Below the pieces are notes generated by a model. That model searched no databases, had not been told where the DNA came from, and saw nothing but the letters and a program-made list of their open reading frames with translations. 32,564 nt of DNA from Nitrospinota bacterium. GTDB lineage: Bacteria; Nitrospinota; Nitrospinia; Nitrospinales; Nitrospinaceae. A program made the translations under genes and the position numbers. Where the stretch lies: the NCBI GenBank assembly GCA_029879645.1, contig JAOUPX010000023.1, positions 1 to 32,564 on the forward strand, in the 5' to 3' direction. Shown here one piece after another: positions 25,535-32,564 of the stretch; within the stretch, counting starts at the first letter, position 1; every line of letters begins with the position of its first letter.

Positions 25535-26314
25535 ATGAAGTCTATTGCCCGGTCCGATGGACCCAATCAGGAAGAAATCGATCGCAAAAAACTCGAACTG
25601 GAAGAGATGGAGCAGGAACTGGCGGAAAAGGAGCTGGACCTGTCCACTGCCCGGCGGGCGTTGCACCTGTTTGAAACCCGTTACCAGCAAATCGTGGGCG
25701 GAAAGTATGCTGAGTTGGACCGTCTGAAAGCCTCGGTGCTTGATATGGCGACACGCATCCATCCGGAATCCAAGGATTTTCATTCGCAGGCGGAAGCCGC
25801 GCGGGAAAAGGCAGAACAATCCACTCACAACTGGGAAGTGCATCAGGAATTACCCGATACGGAGTTGCCTGAACCCAGCGAGGAATTAAAAAAAATGTTC
25901 CGCGATGCCGCTAAAAAAATCCATCCGGACCTCACTACCGATCCGGAAGAGCGGGAGCGGCGGCATGCACTGATGGCAAGGCTCAATCAGGCTTATGAAT
26001 CGGGAGATATGGAACAGGTTCAGGCTATTCTGAACGACTGGGAAATCAACAGCGACTGGGAAAAGCTGACACCCGGTAAACGGTTGTCCCGCCTGCTGAA
26101 GCAGATAGGCCAGGTGCGTCACCGCTTCAATCAGATTCACACCGAATTGGAGCAACTCAAACTTTCGGAAATGTTTCGTCTCAAGGATTTTGTCGAGAAA
26201 AGTGAAAAGCAGGGAGAGGATGTTCTCTCTGCCATGGTGAAGGATGTCGAAGAAAAAATTCGGAACCTGCGTACTCGAGTAAAAAACCTGGCCATGGACT
26301 GCGCCGAGCTTTAG
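25535..26314 (+). CDS. Coiled-coil protein with a central J-domain-like HPD segment
   Basis: This 259-residue protein begins with a Glu/Lys/Leu-rich coiled coil (about 11-100). A short J-domain-like region lies at about 115-165, SEELKKMFRDAAKKIHPDLTTDPEERERRHALMARLNQAYESGD, with the HPD motif at 130-132 between two helices. A second helical part (about 185-259) with HRFNQIHTELEQL and VEEKIRNLRTRVKNL follows. J-domains stimulate the ATPase of DnaK-type chaperones; helix I looks short or missing here. It is probably cytoplasmic, with no export signal. The Sel1-repeat gene starts 8 bases after the stop, so the two are co-transcribed. No ribosome-binding site is seen before the ATG; a 17-codon upstream ORF (25485-25538) overlaps it as ATGA and might couple translation. 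Confidence 0.8.
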   Translation: MKSIARSDGPNQEEIDRKKLELEEMEQELAEKELDLSTARRALHLFETRYQQIVGGKYAELDRLKASVLDMATRIHPESKDFHSQAEAAREKAEQSTHNWEVHQELPDTELPEPSEELKKMFRDAAKKIHPDLTTDPEERERRHALMARLNQAYESGDMEQVQAILNDWEINSDWEKLTPGKRLSRLLKQIGQVRHRFNQIHTELEQLKLSEMFRLKDFVEKSEKQGEDVLSAMVKDVEEKIRNLRTRVKNLAMDCAEL

Positions 26315-26322
26315 AGAAACGT

Positions 26323-28830
26323 ATGCCTAAACAATCCAAATCCAACCGCCACCTTCCGACCATTGTTCCGCCGAGACTTCCCGGTGCGGCACGTCGCTCC
26401 CTGGCCCTGTCTCACCGGGGACTGGACTTCCTGCATAAAAGCGACGGCGGCCAGAACCTGGATGTGGTGGTGCGCCCGGCCAGCGGTCAACTGCCATCCA
26501 TTGAGCGCCGGAACGTGGCCTTCTGGATACGGGAAGCGGAGAGGGGAGAACCACAGGCTCAATACAATGTCGGTGTCATGTTTTTCAAGGCCATCGGGGT
26601 GGACCGGGATTACGAAGAAGCGCACCGATGGTTCCTGAAGTCGGCCAATCAGGGATTCGCCAACAGCCAGGGGTTTCTGGGAATTTTGTACGAACAGGGT
26701 CTGGGCGTTGAGCGGGATATGGAGAAGAGCCTGGAATGGTATACCCGGGCCGCGCGTCAGGGCAATCTGGAGGCACAATATAATCTTGGGCGCATGTACT
26801 ACCTGGGGAATGGAGTGGAAAAAAACTTAAAGGAAGCATTTCGCTGGTTCCGGAAAGTGGCCGAGTGCAACCACGCTCCGGCATTGAATCAACTCGGTGT
26901 CATGTATGAAAAGGGAGAAGGGGTATCTCAGGATATCGAACGGGCCTTGAAATGCTATCGGCAATCCGCGGAACAGGGTAATGAGGAGGCCAAGTACAAC
27001 CTCGGAGATTTGTATGAACGGGGAATAGGCGTCACGAAGGATCAGGATCAGGCGATCTATTGGTTCACCCGGGCGGCGGAAGATGGGTTGGATTTGGCGC
27101 AATATAAACTGGGAACGCTGTTCTACTCTGGAGAAGGAGTAGATGTCAGCCCCGGTAAGGGGCTCTACTGGTTGTGCAAAGCGGGCGAGCAGGGCCACGA
27201 GGAAGCCCAGAAGTTTCTTGAAAAAACCGGAGCCGAAGTAGCTTCCACTCCAGAAGAACTGTTGGAAAAAGGTTTGCATTATTTGCAGATCGGTGATTTT
27301 GAAGAAGCCGCCCAGTGGCTGGAAAAAGCCGCGGACCAGAATCACCCGGAGGCGCAAAATTTAATGGGCACCCTCTACGATTTCGGCAAAGGGGTTCCGC
27401 AGGATTCCGAAATGGCCGGACTCTGGTTTCGAAAAGCGGCCGAGCAGAATCATCCCGAAGCGCAATACAATTTGGCGGTCATGTATTTTTTGGGCGAAGG
27501 TTCACGGCGTCATTATCCCTCGGCGTTTGCCTGGTTTGAAAGAGCCATGAGCCAGAACGTTGATCAGGCCGCCATCTTTCTCGGAATTTTATGTGAAAAC
27601 GGCTTGGGAACGGATAAGGACGAGGCTCAGGCGGTCCATTGGTACCGCCAGGCGGCGGAGCAGGGCGATGGGTTTGGCCAGTATCATCTGGCCCGGATGT
27701 TTTATCACGGTAAGGGTGTGGGACAGGATTTTGAGAAATCTCGGTATTGGTATGAGCGGTCCGCCCGGTCAGGGAATGAATACGGCCAATACAATATGGG
27801 CCGCATGTATTACAACGGTCACGGAGTGGAACAAAACCGCTCCAAAGCTCGAGACTGGTTTCGGAAAGCCGCTGAGCAGGGACACGATTTCGCACAATTT
27901 GCTCTCGGTAAAATGTATCGTCAGGGTGATTTGGGATCTCCCGACAAAGTCAAGGCATTGGAATGGATTGAAAAATCCGCCAGCCAGGGAAATGTCTTCG
28001 CGCAGAACCAACTGGGCAAAATGTATGAAAACGGTGAGGGGTGCGAGCAGGATTATGAAAAAGCGTTTCAGTGGTTTCGCAAGGCGGCGGAGCAGGGATC
28101 GGAGCAGGCACAGGACAATCTCGGTATGATGTATTTTGTCGGAAAGGGGGTGCCGCGAGATTTCGACCAGGCCGCGAAATGGTACCGTCGCGCCTCGGGT
28201 CAAAAATCTTCTCTGGCGGCCAGGAACTCTGCGGAACGGCCTGGTATGAAGCCCTTAAAATCCCCGGAGGAAAACCTCGATTGGTTTCTCAAGCTGGCCA
28301 TCTCCGGAGCGCCGGATGCACAGAACCAGGTGGGAATGATTTATGAATCGGATCAGGGAGTTACCCCCAACCTGGAAGCCAGCCTCCACTGGTACGGAAA
28401 GGCCGCCGAGCAGGGACACGAAGGCGCCCAGTATAATATTGGACGCCTGTTGTTTTATGGATTGGGTACCCAGCAGGATCGCGACCGGGGACTGGAATGG
28501 ATTCGTAAGTCAGCGGCGCAGGGATACGCCGATGCCCAGTTGTTTCTCGGGATATCTTATGAAGAAGGTAAAGTGGTTCCCCAGTGCTTTGCCGACGCCG
28601 CAGAATGGTATAGAAAAGCCGCCGAGCAGGGGAAAGAAGTCGCCCAGTACCATCTGGCCAATCTCTATAAAAAAGGCCTGGGAGTGGAAAAAAATATCGA
28701 TGAGGCCTTGAAGTGGTTCCGCCGGGCGGCGGAGCGCGAATTTCTTCCCGCCGTCGGGTCCCTCAAGAAAATCATTCACCAGCAATCCATGTTTCCCCAT
28801 TCGAAGGACAGCACTTCTCCGCAAAACTGA
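26323..28830 (+). CDS. Large Sel1-like repeat protein
   Basis: An 835-residue protein with a basic, Pro-containing N-terminus (about 60 residues, no signal peptide) followed by about 18-20 Sel1-like repeats of 36 residues, of the form W[FY]RKAAEQGxxxAQYNLGxMYxxGxGVxxDxxxAxx. Two units are degenerate, one near residue 300 (EKTGAEVASTPEELLEKG) and one near 630 (RNSAERPGMKPLKSPEEN), and they may split the solenoid into three segments. Such proteins are scaffolds for protein complexes. It lies 8 bases after the J-domain-like gene and has only a poor ribosome-binding site, so translation may depend on that of the gene before. The repeats also show at the DNA level as 108-base periodicity. The partner is unknown. 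Confidence 0.93.
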   Translation: MPKQSKSNRHLPTIVPPRLPGAARRSLALSHRGLDFLHKSDGGQNLDVVVRPASGQLPSIERRNVAFWIREAERGEPQAQYNVGVMFFKAIGVDRDYEEAHRWFLKSANQGFANSQGFLGILYEQGLGVERDMEKSLEWYTRAARQGNLEAQYNLGRMYYLGNGVEKNLKEAFRWFRKVAECNHAPALNQLGVMYEKGEGVSQDIERALKCYRQSAEQGNEEAKYNLGDLYERGIGVTKDQDQAIYWFTRAAEDGLDLAQYKLGTLFYSGEGVDVSPGKGLYWLCKAGEQGHEEAQKFLEKTGAEVASTPEELLEKGLHYLQIGDFEEAAQWLEKAADQNHPEAQNLMGTLYDFGKGVPQDSEMAGLWFRKAAEQNHPEAQYNLAVMYFLGEGSRRHYPSAFAWFERAMSQNVDQAAIFLGILCENGLGTDKDEAQAVHWYRQAAEQGDGFGQYHLARMFYHGKGVGQDFEKSRYWYERSARSGNEYGQYNMGRMYYNGHGVEQNRSKARDWFRKAAEQGHDFAQFALGKMYRQGDLGSPDKVKALEWIEKSASQGNVFAQNQLGKMYENGEGCEQDYEKAFQWFRKAAEQGSEQAQDNLGMMYFVGKGVPRDFDQAAKWYRRASGQKSSLAARNSAERPGMKPLKSPEENLDWFLKLAISGAPDAQNQVGMIYESDQGVTPNLEASLHWYGKAAEQGHEGAQYNIGRLLFYGLGTQQDRDRGLEWIRKSAAQGYADAQLFLGISYEEGKVVPQCFADAAEWYRKAAEQGKEVAQYHLANLYKKGLGVEKNIDEALKWFRRAAEREFLPAVGSLKKIIHQQSMFPHSKDSTSPQN

Positions 28831-28966
28831 CAGCCCATTGTTGTCTGGATATTTTCTCTCCGTATTTCGTAAGGTCAACCCCATTCGCCCGACATATACC
28901 AGTTGCATTTATATATCTATATAGGTCAATATGTTCTGGGAAAGGCTTTATTTGGGGATGATTTCA

Positions 28967-29884
28967 ATGTCACGACAAAATTCAGGAAAGATAATTCTGG
29001 GGATGCTCCTGGTTCTTTTTGGAACCGGAGCTTGGGTGCTACCGGGGTTGTCAGGTTGGGTTCAGGTATTCGCACAGGGTTCAACAGTGATTCGGATCGC
29101 CGGGTCGACCACGGTATTACCCATCGTGTCTCGTGCGGCGGAGCGGTTTCAGTCTCGCCACCCATCGATTAAAATTACTGTCAATGCCGGCGGTTCCGGG
29201 GTGGGCATCCACGGAGCGGGCACGGGGCGGTTTGATATCGGTCTCGCTTCCCGAGAAATAACGCCCAATGAAAATCAGCGTTACGCTTCCCTTCATACGA
29301 CCGTTATCGGGCGCGATGCGGTGGCGTGTGTGGTGTCCTCGGAAATCTTTCACGCCGGGGTGCGCACGCTTTCCAAACGACAGATCGGCTATATTTATCT
29401 CGGCAAAATTACCAATTGGAAGCAAGTTGGGGGTCCCGACCGGCCCATCGTTGTGATTGATAAAGAAACCCACCGCGGTACCCGCCATGTGTTCATGCAC
29501 TACCTGTTCGGAAACTCCAAAGCACGCGCGCCGGGGGCGAGGCTGGTTACGGGATCGAATAATGAAGAGCAGGCCAAGATCGCACAAAGCGATTCGGCCA
29601 TCGGCATGTTGTCCATCGCCTGGATGAATGAGGATGTTGCAGGCATCGGCATCCACGAAGGCGGTCAGGTGATTCAGCCGACTCTGGACAACGTGCGCAA
29701 CGGACGTTTCCCCATCGCCCGCAACCTGAATTTGATCACCGCAGGTCAACCGGCAGGAGCCGTCAAACTATTCATCGATTACCTGCTGAGTGAAGAAGGT
29801 CAGCGATTGGTGGCCGAGAGCGGCTATATCCCCATTCACTCTCCACACGCCGTTTCCAGGGTGGCGGGTTCCCATTCCAAATGA
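28967..29884 (+). CDS. pstS: Phosphate ABC transporter, periplasmic phosphate-binding protein
   Basis: PstS binds phosphate in the periplasm and delivers it to PstCA. Three in-frame ATGs exist (28931, 28958, 28967). The last is chosen because GGGGATG lies at a good distance and it gives a clean signal peptide (MSRQNSGKIILGMLLVLFGTGAWVLPG..., cut near VFA-QGS), leaving 305 residues. Family landmarks are IRIAGSTTVLPIVSRAAERF, NAGGSGVGIHGAGTGRFDIGLASREI, LGKITNWKQVGG, and SAIGMLSIAWMN. It is of the short PstS type. The stop overlaps the pstC start (ATGA). The 136-base gap upstream is AT-rich, and I saw no clear Pho box there. Confidence 0.92.
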   Translation: MSRQNSGKIILGMLLVLFGTGAWVLPGLSGWVQVFAQGSTVIRIAGSTTVLPIVSRAAERFQSRHPSIKITVNAGGSGVGIHGAGTGRFDIGLASREITPNENQRYASLHTTVIGRDAVACVVSSEIFHAGVRTLSKRQIGYIYLGKITNWKQVGGPDRPIVVIDKETHRGTRHVFMHYLFGNSKARAPGARLVTGSNNEEQAKIAQSDSAIGMLSIAWMNEDVAGIGIHEGGQVIQPTLDNVRNGRFPIARNLNLITAGQPAGAVKLFIDYLLSEEGQRLVAESGYIPIHSPHAVSRVAGSHSK

Positions 29885-30753
29885 TTCAGCATTCCATGTT
29901 TCACGAAAAAGGACCGGTATTCTGGTGGACCGGTCTGGCCGGTGTCATGGCCGCCGGAACGATTGTGATCCTGTTCGCCAGTCTGGTGATCGAGAGCGTT
30001 CCTGTTTTTAAAGCGGAAGGGATATCCTTTCTCTGGGGAGTGGATTGGTTCGCGGGCGAAAACTATGGAGCCCTGCCGATGATCTTCGGGTCGCTGGCGG
30101 TTACCGGTCTGGCGGTGGTGATGGTCTTGCCGTTTGCCCTGGCGAGCGCCATACTCACCTCGGAGTTTCTTTCTGGGCGGGCGCGGTTGATGGTCAAAGC
30201 GGCCATGGAATTACTGGCGGGGGTGCCCGGCATCATCTATGGATTGATGGGCATTTCTCTTTTAACGATTTGGGTGCGCGACGTGTTCGGGCTCATCGAC
30301 GGCAACACGCTGTTTACTGCCGGACTTTTACTGGCAGTTATGATTCTGCCGACCATCATGACGCTTTCCGAAGATGCCCTGAGTTCGGTGCCCGGCGAAC
30401 TCCGCGACACGGCGTTGAGCCTGGGGCTGACTCGCATGGAAACCGTGACGAAGGTGGTGGTGCCGCAGGCGTTACCCGGTCTGGCCGGAGCGGTGTTCCT
30501 CGGAATAGGCCGCGCCATGGGGGAGACCATCGCGGTCATGCTGGTGATCGGCGGGATCGACCGCCTCCCGCAACCCTGGTTCAACCTGTTTGCGCCCGGT
30601 CAGAGCATTCCCTCCAAGATCGGACGCGAAGCGGCGGAAGCGCTCGGTTTTGACGTGCAATGGAGCGCGCTCATTGCTCTGGGCCTTGTGCTGTTCGTGA
30701 TGGTGATGACGCTCACGTTTGCCGGAAATGTTCTTTTGAGGAAAGCGCGATGA
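29881..30753 (+). CDS. pstC: Phosphate ABC transporter permease PstC
   Basis: A 290-residue inner-membrane permease with about six hydrophobic segments, from WWTGLAGVMAAGTIVILFASLVI to LIALGLVLFVMVMTLTFAG. The signature loop LSLGLTRMETVTKVVVPQALPGLAGAVFLGIGRAMGETIAVMLVIGG couples to the ATPase and is typical of the PstC/PstA family. The GPS-type periplasmic section ENYGALPMIFGSLAVTGLAVVM precedes the core. It starts within the pstS stop (ATGA) and ends within the pstA start (ATGA), so expression should be coupled through the unit. Confidence 0.93.
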   Translation: MIQHSMFHEKGPVFWWTGLAGVMAAGTIVILFASLVIESVPVFKAEGISFLWGVDWFAGENYGALPMIFGSLAVTGLAVVMVLPFALASAILTSEFLSGRARLMVKAAMELLAGVPGIIYGLMGISLLTIWVRDVFGLIDGNTLFTAGLLLAVMILPTIMTLSEDALSSVPGELRDTALSLGLTRMETVTKVVVPQALPGLAGAVFLGIGRAMGETIAVMLVIGGIDRLPQPWFNLFAPGQSIPSKIGREAAEALGFDVQWSALIALGLVLFVMVMTLTFAGNVLLRKAR

Positions 30754-31601
30754 ACCGGCGTCTTCTGAAAGAAAGGCTTTCGATGTTCGCTCTTTATGGC
30801 CTCACGGCCGGCGGAGGTCTGATTTTAGCGGTCATTTTAATCACGGTATTCACCAAAGGCGCGCCTGCGCTCAGCGTGTCCTTCCTGTTTGAGGCGTCGC
30901 GCAATTTCGGCCTGGAGGGTGGGATTTTCTACCAGACGCTGGGTACTCTGATTTTAATGGCCGGGGCGGCTCTCGTGTGTCTGCCCGTCGCTTTGGGATC
31001 GGTGTTGTTTCAAACTGAGTTCCTCCACTCTCCGCAACTCAAAAAAATATTTCGTTTGCTGATCTATTCGCTCAATGCCGTGCCCACCATCATTTTCGGT
31101 TTAATCGGCTATCTGTTCTTCGGCGTATTTCTGGAGGCCGGGGTGTCGTGGGTGACCGGGGTTTTGATTCTGGCGGTGATGATTCTGCCGACTCTCCACG
31201 TCAGTATTCACGAAGCGGTGGAGACGATTCCCAAACATTACCGCGAGGCGGGGCTGGCGTTGGGGCTTTCGCCGGGACAACAGATGCGCGCCGTTATTCT
31301 GCCGCAGAGCCTGCATGGCATCGTGACGGGAACCCTGTTGGGACTGGCTCGGGCGGCGGGGGAGACGGCGGCCATCATGTTCACGGCCACCGCGTTTTCC
31401 GGAGTCGATCTGCCGCAGTCGTGGACCGATCCGGTGACCACCTTACAAACACATATTCTGGTGCTGGCGCAGGAAGCGGCCAATCCCGAAGCGCTCACCA
31501 ATGCCTGGGGCGCGGGGCTGGTGCTCCTGGCCATCGTGTTTATTTTGATTACGGCGACTCTCTGGATTCGATCCGGTTTGGAAATGGAGGCGGAACGATG
31601 A
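30750..31601 (+). CDS. pstA: Phosphate ABC transporter permease PstA
   Basis: The track ORF opens at 30660 inside pstC; the ATG at 30750, which overlaps the pstC stop and follows GAGGAAAG, is the real start, giving 283 residues. Six hydrophobic segments are visible, and the coupling loop reads GLALGLSPGQQMRAVILPQSLHGIVTGTLLGLARAAGETAAIMFTATAF. FLFEASRNFGLEGGIFYQTLGTLILM matches the PstA N-terminal periplasmic element. It pairs with PstC to form the phosphate channel. Its stop overlaps the pstB start (ATGA). Confidence 0.93.
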   Translation: MNRRLLKERLSMFALYGLTAGGGLILAVILITVFTKGAPALSVSFLFEASRNFGLEGGIFYQTLGTLILMAGAALVCLPVALGSVLFQTEFLHSPQLKKIFRLLIYSLNAVPTIIFGLIGYLFFGVFLEAGVSWVTGVLILAVMILPTLHVSIHEAVETIPKHYREAGLALGLSPGQQMRAVILPQSLHGIVTGTLLGLARAAGETAAIMFTATAFSGVDLPQSWTDPVTTLQTHILVLAQEAANPEALTNAWGAGLVLLAIVFILITATLWIRSGLEMEAER

Positions 31602-32305
31602 CCCAAAACTCGTATGCCATTGAGCTGGAACGGGTACGCCTCAGCTATTCCGGTGAGGCGGTGATCGAAACCGCATCCTGCACGGTCCGCAAAAATGCGG
31701 TGACGGCGGTGGTGGGTCCGTCGGGAAGCGGTAAATCCACTTTACTGAGAACCTTGTGCCGCATGAACGACCGCGTACCCGGTTTTCAGGTTGAGGGAAG
31801 CGTGCGGGTTCTGGGCCGCGATATCCATGACCCGGCTCTCAACGTGTATGAACTGCGCAAGCGGGTGGGTATGGTGTTTCAGAAACCCTGTGTGTTTCCG
31901 AAATCGATTGAGGAGAACGTCATCTTTGGATTGAAATTTCACGATTCCCGAACTGGCAGGGATTTCTCCGAAAAATCCGAGCAGGCCCTGCGCGATGCGT
32001 TTTTGTGGGACGAAGTGAAGAACCGTTTGGGTGATCCGGCACATACCCTGTCGCAGGGCCAGCAACAGCGGCTGGCCATGGCGCGCACCCTGGCAGTCGA
32101 TCCCGAAATCCTGCTTATGGACGAACCCACCTCCGCGCTCGATCCCAAATCCTCGAAGGCCATTGAAGATTTGATTCTGTCCCTGAAAGACCGCCACACT
32201 ATCGTGCTGGTGACGCACAACGTCGATCAGGCCGAACGCGTTGCCGACGACCTCATCTGCGTCGACGACAAAACCGTCTGCCACAAACCCTGCCAACGTC
32301 CTTAA
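31598..32305 (+). CDS. pstB: Phosphate ABC transporter ATP-binding protein
   Basis: The track ORF opens at 31148, but the ATG at 31598 overlapping the pstA stop is the true start. The 235-residue ATPase has Walker A GPSGSGKST (40-48), the Q-loop VFQKPCVFPKSIEENVIFGLK, ABC signature LSQGQQQRLAMARTLA (151-166), Walker B ILLMDEPTSALD (171-182), and the switch H207 in LVTHN. It is a little shorter than most PstB (about 250), mainly at the C-terminus, which ends in a Cys-containing tail. It powers phosphate import. No phoU follows before the window ends. Confidence 0.93.
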   Translation: MTQNSYAIELERVRLSYSGEAVIETASCTVRKNAVTAVVGPSGSGKSTLLRTLCRMNDRVPGFQVEGSVRVLGRDIHDPALNVYELRKRVGMVFQKPCVFPKSIEENVIFGLKFHDSRTGRDFSEKSEQALRDAFLWDEVKNRLGDPAHTLSQGQQQRLAMARTLAVDPEILLMDEPTSALDPKSSKAIEDLILSLKDRHTIVLVTHNVDQAERVADDLICVDDKTVCHKPCQRP

Positions 32306-32357
32306 CCACCCAGGAATCCGTTGTTTTTATTTATATAGAAAAGTGGCCATAAACCCC

Positions 32358-32386
32358 TTTAAAAGGTTTGTGGAACCACATATAAT
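32358..32386 (+). promoter_or_regulatory. Possible promoter of the gene at 32424, with a palindrome in the spacer
   Basis: TTTAAA (4 of 6 to -35), a 17-base spacer and a perfect TATAAT (32381-32386). The spacer ends in TGTGGAACCACA (32369-32380), an inverted repeat that could be an operator. It suggests the next gene is transcribed independently of pstB. Confidence 0.5.
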
Positions 32387-32423
32387 TCCGGTTATAGCTG
32401 TTAAACAACTTCCGGATTTAGGG

Positions 32424-32564
32424 ATGAAACGACGTAAGGACGAAAACAGTCAGTTTGTATTTTCGACGGGTGATGAGGCGTTGTCGACTCTGGGGGAGGA
32501 GATCCGCCAGAAGTACCCGGAGATGATGGAGAAATTCGCGCGCCTGCAAACGTCCGATCCGGTG
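32424..32564 (+). CDS. Hypothetical protein, N-terminal part (runs off the window)
   Basis: This frame is open from the ATG at 32424 to the last base (47 codons) and is absent from the ORF track because it has no stop. It reads MKRRKDENSQFVFSTGDEALSTLGEEIRQKYPEMMEKF and onward. The N-terminus is basic and then helical, with no signal peptide or membrane segment, so a cytoplasmic protein is likely. AGGG lies just before the ATG, rather close for a ribosome-binding site. The promoter-like sequence upstream supports it. The family is not recognised; phoU would be a natural neighbour of pstB but the sequence does not resemble it. Confidence 0.6.
   Translation, partial: MKRRKDENSQFVFSTGDEALSTLGEEIRQKYPEMMEKFARLQTSDPV

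Noticed and set aside
26500-28800. Regularly spaced DNA repeats that might suggest a repeat array
   Set aside because: The 108-base period is the coding of 36-residue Sel1 repeats in a continuous open frame; the units are diverged and there are no spacers as in CRISPR.
30045-30653. 202-codon plus-strand ORF inside pstC
   Set aside because: It is an out-of-frame shadow; the overlapping PstC frame has clear membrane segments and family motifs.

Overview
The window carries about 24 protein-coding genes of a Gram-negative bacterium of moderate GC, with tightly packed housekeeping genes and a few accessory ones. Signal peptides, a predicted outer-membrane barrel, lipoproteins and a Tat substrate indicate a double-membrane cell. 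The gene mix (B12-dependent ribonucleotide reductase, mercuric-reductase-like flavoproteins, Sel1 and FGE-like proteins, PstSCAB) would fit a deep-branching environmental lineage such as Nitrospinota or a deltaproteobacterial relative. That placement is an inference from gene style, not something shown by a marker gene. No rRNA, tRNA, CRISPR array, transposase or phage gene was seen.

Layout. (1) 1-190: the end of an HU-like DNA-binding protein gene and a strong bidirectional-looking terminator. (2) 197-4230: a visibly AT-rich block on the minus strand, with a near-consensus promoter, a leader hairpin, a coiled-coil/outer-membrane-barrel protein and a membrane-embedded patatin-like lipase. (3) 4291-6329, minus: a class I flavoprotein disulfide reductase and a TPR protein. 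(4) 6547-7162, plus: a 91-residue unknown protein and a Rieske-like protein that lacks the usual cluster ligands. (5) 7336-10897, minus: a small unknown protein, a second disulfide reductase, and an FGE-like/MsrP-like pair whose genes overlap. (6) 11053-14234, minus: guaB and guaA, the GMP branch of purine synthesis, separated by a terminator-like repeat.

(7) 14532-20156, plus: an exported transglutaminase-like protein, then a 561-base regulatory region with a strong promoter and two NrdR boxes exactly 32 bases apart, driving nrdJ, the class II ribonucleotide reductase. (8) 20257-21677, minus: a TPR (lipo)protein and an FGE-like lipoprotein joined by an ATGA overlap. (9) 21837-25300: a membrane protein built from two 200-residue copies of an unrecognised domain, a periplasmic helical unknown and a SAM methyltransferase. 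(10) 25535-32305, plus: a coiled-coil protein with a J-domain HPD motif, a large Sel1-repeat protein, and the phosphate importer pstSCAB, whose last three genes are linked by ATGA overlaps. A further gene starts at 32424 and runs off the window.

The clearest functional units are guaBA (GMP synthesis), nrdJ under predicted NrdR control (dNTP supply), and pstSCAB (phosphate uptake). The items most worth following up as undescribed biology are the outer-membrane/patatin module, the duplicated-domain membrane protein, the ligand-less Rieske protein with its 91-residue partner, and the J-domain/Sel1 pair.
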